In this document: piece by piece, positions 34,681-42,578 of the stretch
Numbering within the stretch: position 1 is the first letter of the stretch
How the letters are laid out: the number at the start of each line of letters is the position of its first letter
Source: CAZCVI01 sp964502145
Lineage (GTDB): Bacteria > Acidobacteriota > Aminicenantia > UBA2199
Length of the DNA stretch: 64,000 nucleotides
Direction: 5' to 3'
Assembly (NCBI GenBank): GCA_964502145.1
Contig: CAZCVI010000002.1
Span: 1-64,000 of the forward strand
Position numbers and translations under genes: made by a program
Notes under the pieces: generated by a model
What the model saw: only the letters and a program-made list of their open reading frames with translations
Told to the model about the DNA's origin: nothing
Database searches by the model: none

Positions 34681-34962
34681 ATGTATGTGATATTGGTGTA
34701 TGATATCCAGTTAAAAAATCCAGGTAGTGCCACTATCCTGCGCAAGGTATTCAAAACCTGCAAAAGTTATCTCAATCACATCCAGAATTCAGTTTTTGAA
34801 GGGGAATTGTCCAAAGGACAGTTAACCGCATTGCGGTATGAACTGAAAGAGATGATTCGAGAAGATCGGGATTCGGTTATTTTTTTTACCAGCAGCAAAG
34901 AGGAGTGGTTGCATAAAGACATCCTGGGATTGAATAAAAACAATTTCTCCAATATCCTTTAA
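34681..34962 (+). CDS. cas2: CRISPR-associated Cas2
   Basis: 93 residues. Partner of Cas1 in the spacer-integration complex. The ferredoxin-like fold begins MYVILVYDIQ, with the usual Asp after the first strand, and ends with the IFFTSSKEEW strand. The start at 34681 (GGTGGTGACC upstream) is preferred over 34669, which overlaps cas1. Last cas gene, 165 nt before the array. Confidence 0.95.
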   Translation: MYVILVYDIQLKNPGSATILRKVFKTCKSYLNHIQNSVFEGELSKGQLTALRYELKEMIREDRDSVIFFTSSKEEWLHKDILGLNKNNFSNIL

Positions 34963-35127
34963 TCGCTGATCTTTGACTGTTCTGTGATTTTTTTTGAGAT
35001 AAAACACTCGTCGACCCCCCGGGGTTTTTACCGTATTGGGGGTCGACGAAAAAAACTGTCAAAAATCGCACCCCTTAGACTTGATTTTTATAGAATTATC
35101 GCTATAATATAATTTTCAATTTAATGG
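34963..35127 (+). promoter_or_regulatory. CRISPR leader with promoter and hairpin
   Basis: Sits between cas2 and repeat 1. CGTCGACCCCC (35009-35019) and GGGGGTCGACG (35038-35048) form a perfect 11-bp stem with an 18-nt loop; it is followed by A residues, not T, so it is not a plain terminator. TTGATT at 35081-35086, 16-nt spacer and TATAAT at 35103-35108 predict pre-crRNA start near 35115. Confidence 0.65.
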
Positions 35128-38100
35128 GTCCTAATCCAACCATAGTGGAATGTAAACTGGGTGTAGACCGGCAGGCCGCCATTAGTGCTAAGTCCTAATC
35201 CAACCATAGTGGAATGTAAACTTGAGAAGAAAATGACGAAAGAACAAGAAATAATTAGTCCTAATCCAACCATAGTGGAATGTAAACTTTGAATCGTTGT
35301 TGTTAGCCCCGCCTCATTGTTCTGTCCTAATCCAACCATAGTGGAATGTAAACGTGGTTTCATAATAAAATAAGTATTCAAGCGTACCGTCCTAATCCAA
35401 CCATAGTGGAATGTAAACTGCGTTACCTATCGTTTTATACCGTTGCGAATCAGAGTCCTAATCCAACCATAGTGGAATGTAAACTAATTTTCTTCATATT
35501 TCTTTTGACTTATTCCCTTGTCCTAATCCAACCATAGTGGAATGTAAACTTGGATATCGTCAACCTGATCGCTGGTCAAGTCCAGTCCTAATCCAACCAT
35601 AGTGGAATGTAAACAGTTATTTCATTGTTTAATTTAAATTTCATTTTTTGTCCTAATCCAACCATAGTGGAATGTAAACCTCGAAATAGGCGCTGTTGAT
35701 ATTGGGAATATTAGTCCTAATCCAACCATAGTGGAATGTAAACTGGAAAATCCTACACGGAACAACGGACGTTACCGCGTCCTAATCCAACCATAGTGGA
35801 ATGTAAACTGTAGTTTCAGGCGAAAGAATTGATTCAGCCGATTGTCCTAATCCAACCATAGTGGAATGTAAACACCTATACCACGATTGATTGTGAGGTT
35901 GATAGCAGGTCCTAATCCAACCATAGTGGAATGTAAACCGGTAAGGATAAAGAAACCCATGCGCTGCATCGTGGTCCTAATCCAACCATAGTGGAATGTA
36001 AACTGTATGATCAGCGTTTAGAGCATGTCAAGCGGTGTTGTCCTAATCCAACCATAGTGGAATGTAAACGTGTTAACCTTCATTCTTAGAAGGTTTCCAT
36101 TCTGGTCCTAATCCAACCATAGTGGAATGTAAACTCGTCAAGTTGTCGGTAGTGGCGCTTTGAATGTCCGGTCCTAATCCAACCATAGTGGAATGTAAAC
36201 ATGCTACCACAAACTCAGTAAACTCGATGTCGGGGTCCTAATCCAACCATAGTGGAATGTAAACCAGTAGGGAATTTCCGTTCTGGATAACCAGCGAAGG
36301 TCCTAATCCAACCATAGTGGAATGTAAACAAATCGACACGACACGCAGACAGAATACATCCGGTTGGTCCTAATCCAACCATAGTGGAATGTAAACCGGG
36401 ATAGGGGGTTGGTATTGAGGGATATACTTGAAGTCCTAATCCAACCATAGTGGAATGTAAACCCGGTCCGGGCATGGAACGAAGAACGGCGGAAATACGT
36501 CCTAATCCAACCATAGTGGAATGTAAACCGATGATGGTATTTTCCATTATCGGATGCTTGTAGTCCTAATCCAACCATAGTGGAATGTAAACATCTTTAA
36601 AAAATATACATTTATAGACTACAGCGGCGTCCTAATCCAACCATAGTGGAATGTAAACGTGGCATTTGTGGCGACGCTGTAGTGCTGGCAAGGTCCTAAT
36701 CCAACCATAGTGGAATGTAAACGTAAATGAAGCACGTACACATGTGACTCGCCCAATGTCCTAATCCAACCATAGTGGAATGTAAACTTTGTTGTGTACG
36801 ATGCAACCAATTTACTTGTTGGAGTCCTAATCCAACCATAGTGGAATGTAAACCATTAAAGGAGTTGTCGACATCCTTTTTATCTAAGTCCTAATCCAAC
36901 CATAGTGGAATGTAAACCCGCTTGGTGGGCCTGATGTTCATTTTATAAATCGGTCCTAATCCAACCATAGTGGAATGTAAACTTATCAAAGGCGATTCTA
37001 ATTTTCAATAGGTCGTCTGTCCTAATCCAACCATAGTGGAATGTAAACCTTTAAAGATTTTGTGTTGCAAAACAACCATGATTGTCCTAATCCAACCATA
37101 GTGGAATGTAAACCCCGCCAGCCTTTTTTTAGATTGTCAACTTGACCTGTCCTAATCCAACCATAGTGGAATGTAAACTTAATAGAGAAGAAAATGACGA
37201 AAGAAGAAGAAATAAGTCCTAATCCAACCATAGTGGAATGTAAACTAACAATAATCTCATCAATACCACCGCCTATCAAATCAGTCCTAATCCAACCATA
37301 GTGGAATGTAAACGGTGTTAGCGTACCCCTCAAATACCCCCCACTCCTGTCCTAATCCAACCATAGTGGAATGTAAACGAAGGGATATAAAACAAATCAA
37401 GCGCTTTATCGTCGTCCTAATCCAACCATAGTGGAATGTAAACTTATCTAAAAACCTATACAAAATACTTTCGTCAAAGTCCTAATCCAACCATAGTGGA
37501 ATGTAAACTCAGGCAAATACACGACTTCCGGTCCTACTGCGATTGTCCTAATCCAACCATAGTGGAATGTAAACGGTCTTTACTTGCCCCGCCAAAGTTC
37601 TTACTTGCCGTCCTAATCCAACCATAGTGGAATGTAAACTTATTTACCTCCTAATGCAAACGCCAATAAAGCCCGTCCTAATCCAACCATAGTGGAATGT
37701 AAACCTGGAACAACTCAATGGTTTTGTTGGCAACCATGTTGTCCTAATCCAACCATAGTGGAATGTAAACTGGTTTAAGAGTTATCGCAGGCAATGCGAC
37801 GCCTGTGTCCTAATCCAACCATAGTGGAATGTAAACATCAGAGTTGCTTTCTTCCGTAAGTGTCTTAACTTGTCCTAATCCAACCATAGTGGAATGTAAA
37901 CGGGGTATAATGTCCCTGGTCTCGGAAACGGGGCGGTCCTAATCCAACCATAGTGGAATGTAAACCGGTATGATATCCATTTTCTAAACAAAGCGTCACT
38001 TGTCCTAATCCAACCATAGTGGAATGTAAACATTCACTACAATTATTTATTTCGGTCAATATGCAGTCTTAATCCAACCATAGTGGAATGTAAACAATGT

Positions 38101-39139
38101 TTCCCCATACAATGCCCGTGTAAAAGGCACGGGTCTTAATCCAACCATAGTGGAATGTAAACTTCTTTGACATCTCTTTCCAGCCCGCCGATGTGGTGTC
38201 TTAATCCAACCATAGTGGAATGTAAACATGGAGCAAGGCGATATATTAAGAATTTTCTACAAGAGTCTTAATCCAACCATAGTGGAATGTAAACGTATAA
38301 CCATGCTTGTTATCGTCGAAGTTATTGAAAGTCTTAATCCAACCATAGTGGAATGTAAACGGGAATTCAACTCGTTATTGGTATCAATTATAGCGTCTTA
38401 ATCCAACCATAGTGGAATGTAAACTGGAACAGACAAAGATCATCGCCGGTCTTTTAATGTCTTAATCCAACCATAGTGGAATGTAAACCTATCACAGCAG
38501 CCTGGAGGGATGAAGTCGATATCGTCTTAATCCAACCATAGTGGAATGTAAACTTTTTCATGATGGCTACAACCAATTTGGACTCGGTAGTCTTAATCCA
38601 ACCATAGTGGAATGTAAACAAAGAGGTGCGATCATATTGATTGCACAACAAACGTCTTAATCCAACCATAGTGGAATGTAAACGTAGTTTTGTACCACCG
38701 AGGTGATATATTCCTTTATCTTAATCCAACCATAGTGGAATGTAAACCTGGACCCGCAGGCGAGTTGTAGCCGGTGGATGGGGTCTTAATCCAACCATAG
38801 TGGAATGTAAACCCGTGTGGTATGTTCTGCGCGGCTGATGGCGAAACGTCTTAATCCAACCATAGTGGAATGTAAACCTCCACTTAGTCCAGGTTGCGGG
38901 GCAAAGGCTGGCAGTCTTAATCCAACCATAGTGGAATGTAAACGGTAAACGTGGATGTGGCCGCATTATTTTGAATACGTCTTAATCCAACCATAGTGGA
39001 ATGTAAACTTTTAAACCAGCCCTCAAAAATCTTCGGGCGTCTACGTCTTAATCCAACCATAGTGGAATGTAAACCCGGAAAATGAAGTGGATGAAACACC
39101 CGCCCAATTGTCTTAATCCAACCTTAGTGGAATGTAAAC
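35128..39139 (+). CRISPR. CRISPR array, 62 repeats and 61 spacers
   Basis: A 30-nt repeat that begins GTCCTAATCC, continues AACCATAGTG and ends GAATGTAAAC, with spacers of about 34-38 nt. Repeats 1-45 (up to 38031) start GTCC; repeats 46-62 (from 38066) start GTCT. Repeat 56 (38718) has A in place of the first G, and the final repeat (39110-39139) has an internal A-to-T change (CCTTAG), typical of a trailer end. The leader, cas1-cas2 and promoter are on the 35.1-kb side, so that is the newest end. Spacer 2 (35222-35257) and spacer 32 (37179-37215) share 31 nt with one mismatch. The many minus-strand frames containing LHSTMVGLG or FTFHYGWI are repeat translations, not genes. Confidence 0.99.
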
Positions 39140-39458
39140 AGAAGGATAGCGCAGGTAGCATATGTATCTATTCAGTTTTTTGAACGGCACTATCCTTCCC
39201 CGCATTAAAAAAAATCTCTCCCCAAAACCATAACCACTGCGTGTCCGAAAAGCAAAATCGCGCCAACAGCAAAAAACCTTGGGCGCAAACCAATGATTTC
39301 AACATCCCCTCCTCGAAACCCCGGCCTATTTGCGCCACATTTGCTGCAATTTGTTAAATGTAGTAGCAAAAAAAAGGGGATTCCGTCCCAGAACCTGACG
39401 TTTCTCACTAAAGATTGACAGTTCACTTTTTTAAGTACAACCGACACGAAATTTTGCT
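39140..39458. other. Trailer side of the CRISPR array, no gene
   Basis: After the last repeat, GAAGGATAG (39141) and CTATCCTTC (39190) form an imperfect inverted repeat. The remaining bases to about 39458 hold no frame with a start and ribosome binding site that I trust. Confidence 0.5.
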
Positions 39459-39757
39459 CTCGGTTCACCTTTTTAACCTCACGGTTCAGGTTTTTTACTC
39501 AGACGCCAGGTTTTTAGGTGGCCATTCACCTTCCACACCTCGCCGTTCAGTCTTTTTTGTAGCATCGTGAGTAATAAACCTCGCGGTTGAGTTTTTTTTT
39601 TGGAATCGAGAGCTTTAAAATCTGGCGGTTGAATTTTTTTTTTAGAATCGAGACCAATAAACCTGGCGGTTGATTTTTTTTTTGTGAATCGAGGGTAATA
39701 AAATCTGGCGGTTGAGTATTTTTTGGGTTTAGGTCATCCTTCAACCCGGCCATTGAG
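39459..39757. repeat. Degenerate minisatellite, about 21/42-bp period
   Basis: CGGTTCA/CGGTTGA-type cores recur at about 39461, 39481, 39521, 39541, 39582, 39624, 39665, 39707 and 39747, each followed by a run of T. The best units (39570-39720) read AATAAACCTGGCGGTTGA, then 8-10 T, then GAATCGAG. No protein reading is plausible. Confidence 0.8.
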
Positions 39758-39840
39758 TGATTTATGTGTGATCATTAATAAGTAAAGGGATAAAATAATA
39801 AGCCAGGATGGCGCGTCTACCCAAATCTATTTTTCAACAG

Positions 39841-39951
39841 TCGAATAAAATAACGCGACAAGGATGTCGCGTCGACGTAGACGCGCCATCCTGGCGCGTT
39901 AATAAGCGGCGAAAAGATGGTCTTGGATACGATTTCTGGCGAGTTTCTTAG
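39841..39951. repeat. Left copy of a 110-bp inverted repeat
   Basis: Runs from GAATAAAATAACGCGAC to TCTGGCGAGTTTCTT. Inside are two palindromes, ACGCGACA-AGGA-TGTCGCGT and ACGCGCCA-TCC-TGGCGCGT. The reverse complement recurs at about 42109-42216 with only a few differences near GGCGAAAA. A partial third copy (CCAGGATGGCGCGTCTAC) lies at 39803-39820. Confidence 0.9.
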
Positions 39952-39960
39952 AAGATTGTG

Positions 39961-40269
39961 TCACAACCCTTGGCACTGTGAGCTATTATCATTTCCGCAT
40001 ACCAGATGAAAATTTCCAATGTAGTTTTCACATATGACTTTCCAATCTGTCCAACAGACCTCAGCATAACAGAACGAATGATATGCCCAAAAACCCAAAT
40101 TACTTCCTCCGCCATACATATTACAACATTCTTCCATTACCTGCATACATTCTTGGGTCATAGAGGCATGGCAATATACTTCGGCCATAGACAACACTTG
40201 GTAGGAAAAATAGCCAACCATTAAAATCAGTATTACTCCTGCAATAGCATAAAACGTTTTTCTTTTCAT
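39961..40269 (-). CDS. Cys-rich membrane-anchored or secreted peptide
   Basis: 102 residues. The N-terminus MKRKTFYAIAGVILILMVGY is a signal sequence or single anchor. The rest carries eight Cys (YCHAS, ECMQV, ECCNMY, SFCYAE, VCWTD, ICENY, VCGND, QCQGL), so disulfides outside the cell are likely. I know no exact family; the plan recalls NVEALA-type peptides of Bacteroidota, which also occur beside 6-bladed propeller proteins, but the similarity is only in layout. Its ATG overlaps the stop of the propeller gene by 4 nt (ATGA). Last gene of the cassette enclosed by the 110-bp inverted repeats. Confidence 0.7.
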   Translation of the reverse strand: MKRKTFYAIAGVILILMVGYFSYQVLSMAEVYCHASMTQECMQVMEECCNMYGGGSNLGFWAYHSFCYAEVCWTDWKVICENYIGNFHLVCGNDNSSQCQGL

Positions 40270-41453
40270 CGTTTTTTCTCCTCCTTTTTTTTCTTCTCTT
40301 CCATAAAAATAATTGGATTACGGTCTACACCAATTAAACCGTAAAAAAGGTTGTTTCTTTTTGCATACAAGAAGACTTGTTTATCGGGGTAACATGTGGG
40401 GTAAGATAGCACCTTAATCAAGTCCCCCCTTTGGTTGAACATGTACACATTCAAATTTTCATAAAACTCGGTCAGATAAAAAAAACGGTCATCATCTTTA
40501 TCGACAAAAAAAGTTATAAACATGGTCATAGGCGAAAATCCCATAAATTTTTTTCTTTCATGAGGAATTCGTTTCTGACCATCAAGAAACTTGACTGCTA
40601 CTTTTCGATAGTTGTCCATTACCGATTGAATATATATATTCCTTTCCAGCATCAGTTTCTGATCCTTAAAAATGAATAGAGTGGAGGGATTAAAAAGGAA
40701 TACGATCAATTGGTTGTCCCGGTACACATCGTAGCCGACGTCAGACAATTCAGGTCTATAACTCATCCTCTTTAAGACATCCTTGGGGAGTACTTCAGCA
40801 TATTTGCGTTTAAAAATCAAACAATTATTACTGAGCCGCCCGTCCAGATAAGTATGGATTAGAGTCATTTTATTATTCAAATCAAGCTCATCAATGATCC
40901 CGCCCGTGTTATTCAAGGCATATAAGTGGCCCCGGCTGTCCACCACGGGGTTAAAGGGGTCTCGACCATATTTATCAAGTTTAATATCCTTAAGATGTTT
41001 TCCATCTGTCGGCGAATAAACAATGACCTTGTTATTGAGGGGATCACTGACGTAAAGGTTGGAATCATGGGCATAATATATCTTATGAGTGCCCCCCTCC
41101 GCAGTCATTCCTCCAGCCGATTCCCCTGGGCCCCGGCCGCTTCTCATAAAGCTTGAAATGAGCCGATAATTCTTGTCAAATTTGGAGATTTTTACCAGCA
41201 TGTTGTCGTATATATAAAGATTTTTCTCACTATCCACGGTTAACGCTGTAGGGCGGGCCAATAACACATCGTCGTCATAGTTGGAACTGATTTCTTTTAT
41301 CTTCACCAGTTGACTGCATTGCAGACCCACTTCAAAATGCGTCGCCAGAGGCAGTTTTTCCAGTTTCTGCCCCACGGTGAAACCATTGGCGAAAAAGAAT
41401 AGGCAGAGCATTAAAAAAACTTTTTTTAACTGATATAGAGATATTCTCCTCAT
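40266..41453 (-). CDS. Exported 6-bladed beta-propeller protein
   Basis: 395 residues from ATG 41453. A signal peptide (KKVFLMLCLFFFANGFTVGQ) is followed by a propeller of NHL/BF3164-like blades: LTVDSEKNLYIYDNMLVKIS, KIYYAHDSNLYVSDPLNNKV, VVDSRGHLYALN, FFVDKDDDRFFYLTE. Such proteins act at or outside the membrane, usually by binding partners; none has a known reaction here. AAGGAG lies before ATG 41453, so the longer frame to 41549, overlapping the upstream gene, is rejected. Downstream of the redoxin gene by 10 nt and coupled by ATGA to the Cys-rich peptide gene: a three-gene unit. Confidence 0.85.
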   Translation of the reverse strand: MRRISLYQLKKVFLMLCLFFFANGFTVGQKLEKLPLATHFEVGLQCSQLVKIKEISSNYDDDVLLARPTALTVDSEKNLYIYDNMLVKISKFDKNYRLISSFMRSGRGPGESAGGMTAEGGTHKIYYAHDSNLYVSDPLNNKVIVYSPTDGKHLKDIKLDKYGRDPFNPVVDSRGHLYALNNTGGIIDELDLNNKMTLIHTYLDGRLSNNCLIFKRKYAEVLPKDVLKRMSYRPELSDVGYDVYRDNQLIVFLFNPSTLFIFKDQKLMLERNIYIQSVMDNYRKVAVKFLDGQKRIPHERKKFMGFSPMTMFITFFVDKDDDRFFYLTEFYENLNVYMFNQRGDLIKVLSYPTCYPDKQVFLYAKRNNLFYGLIGVDRNPIIFMEEKKKKEEKKR

Positions 41454-41463
41454 TGTGTTCTCC

Positions 41464-42015
41464 TTAAGTTTTGAGGATATCGTTGATAGTATTAACCAGA
41501 CTCTGAAAATCCTCCTCATCCAAATCGCCAATTTTAATGGCAACGACATTTTCCCCCTTGAGCACGATTGTCTGGGAGAGTTTGGTTTTCAAGCGCATCT
41601 TAGTTCTAAATCGAACCGCATCCACTGGCTGATATACTTTAAAATTTAATTGGCCGGACTCGTTGAAATTGGAGGAATCCTGTTTATTAGCAGGAATGAT
41701 CGCGATTACTGTAAGCTTATCCCCAAAATAATTTGCCAACATCCTCCATGGTCCAATCGCCTTGGAACAAGAAGAACAGGGGGTCTGGAAAATACACAAC
41801 ATGGTCACCTTATTCCTTTTGGATGAAAAAATCGTCTCATCAAAAGGCTCGTTTTTCAACGTGACGAGTTCAAGCTTGGGTATTGATTCCCCCAGGCTCA
41901 GGGAAATAGCATTGGCACGTTGTTTTCTGATTGTAATGGCTTGGGTTCCAATAATGCCAATTAAGGCCAATCCCACAACCGTAATGATGATCTCAAATAT
42001 AGTTGTTTTTTTCAT
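41464..42015 (-). CDS. Membrane-anchored thioredoxin-like (AhpC/TSA-type) protein
   Basis: 183 residues. An N-terminal helix (FEIIITVVGLALIGIIG) anchors it, with the domain outside. The redoxin core shows KVTMLCIFQTPCSSCSKAIG, giving a CSSC active-site pair at about residue 80, then GDKLTVIAIIPANK and TKLSQTIVLKGENVV. It probably reduces or rearranges disulfides outside the cytoplasm, perhaps those of the Cys-rich peptide encoded two genes later. No Shine-Dalgarno; TTGACT (42051-42046), 18 nt, TACCAT (42027-42022) would start the mRNA at the ATG. Confidence 0.85.
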   Translation of the reverse strand: MKKTTIFEIIITVVGLALIGIIGTQAITIRKQRANAISLSLGESIPKLELVTLKNEPFDETIFSSKRNKVTMLCIFQTPCSSCSKAIGPWRMLANYFGDKLTVIAIIPANKQDSSNFNESGQLNFKVYQPVDAVRFRTKMRLKTKLSQTIVLKGENVVAIKIGDLDEEDFQSLVNTINDILKT

Positions 42016-42021
42016 AAGTAA

Positions 42022-42051
42022 ATGGTAGCACAGTCAAAATCGGAAAGTCAA
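42022..42051 (-). promoter_or_regulatory. Possible promoter of the redoxin-propeller-peptide cassette
   Basis: TTGACT, 18-nt spacer and TACCAT on the minus strand; the -10 box matches only 4 of 6. The expected start coincides with the ATG at 42015. Confidence 0.35.
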
Positions 42052-42108
42052 GCGGTTAAAAAATATTTTTGGAAATATTTATGAAGAATAGAACCCATTA
42101 CGGCATCC

Positions 42109-42216
42109 AAGAAACTCGCCAGAAATTGTATCCAAATATTTATTTTCGCCGCTTATTAACGCGCCAGGATGGCGCGTCTACGTAGACGCGACATCCTTGT
42201 CGCGTTATTTTATTCA
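42109..42216. repeat. Right copy of the 110-bp inverted repeat
   Basis: The reverse complement of 39841-39951, from AAGAAACTCGCCAGAAATTG to GTTATTTTATTCAAC, with the same two palindromes. Together the copies bracket the three-gene cassette. Confidence 0.9.
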
Positions 42217-42441
42217 ACTCCGTCCAAGCACCCACCACACCTTTAAAGTTCTAACCTTGAATCCAATCTGAACACACTAAAGATAGGCTGGTTTATAAAC
42301 CAGGGAATAGGTTTATATAGGGTTCACTGTAGAATAGGGGAGAGGAGGGTTCGCTTTTTTTCTGACAGGAACTGCACTGATGCCCTTTAGAAGCCAAGCA
42401 ACTGTCGGGAATATGTTTTGTAGGCGCCAATGGCATTAAAA

Positions 42442-42469
42442 TTGCTGTTATTGTAATTGGACATATAAT
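42442..42469 (+). promoter_or_regulatory. Promoter of the large secreted protein gene
   Basis: TATAAT at 42464-42469 with a weak TTGCTG 16 nt upstream (42442-42447). Start of transcription near 42476, leader of about 100 nt. Confidence 0.45.
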
Positions 42470-42483
42470 GAATGTGTGAGGAT

Positions 42484-42576
42484 ATGAGTACCGAGGTGAA
42501 AAATATGAAAAACTTTAAAACACCAATCTGGTTAACCACCAAAACAACCCTTCCGACCTTGCACAACGGAGAATAA
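42484..42576 (+). CDS. Possible 30-residue leader peptide
   Basis: ATG 42484 after a weak GAGG site opens a frame of 30 codons (MSTEVKNMKNFKTPIWLTTK, then ten more residues ending in GE), closing at TAA 42574-42576, two bases before the next gene's start. It would be the first frame of the transcript and may be a coupled leader or chance. Low confidence. Confidence 0.25.
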   Translation: MSTEVKNMKNFKTPIWLTTKTTLPTLHNGE

Positions 42577-42578
42577 AA

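Noticed and set aside
37531..37560. GTCCTACTGC next to a repeat, possible extra partial repeat
   Set aside because: It lies inside a normal-length spacer and only the first seven bases match; chance.
35121..39099. Many minus-strand frames containing LHSTMVGLG or FTFHYGWI
   Set aside because: They are readings of the CRISPR repeat; spacers differ and there is no coding signal.
39205..39468. 87-codon minus-strand frame beside the array
   Set aside because: No ribosome binding site, odd composition and no recognisable domain.
39841..42216. Classic insertion sequence
   Set aside because: No transposase or integrase frame lies between or beside the inverted repeats, and no target duplication is clear.
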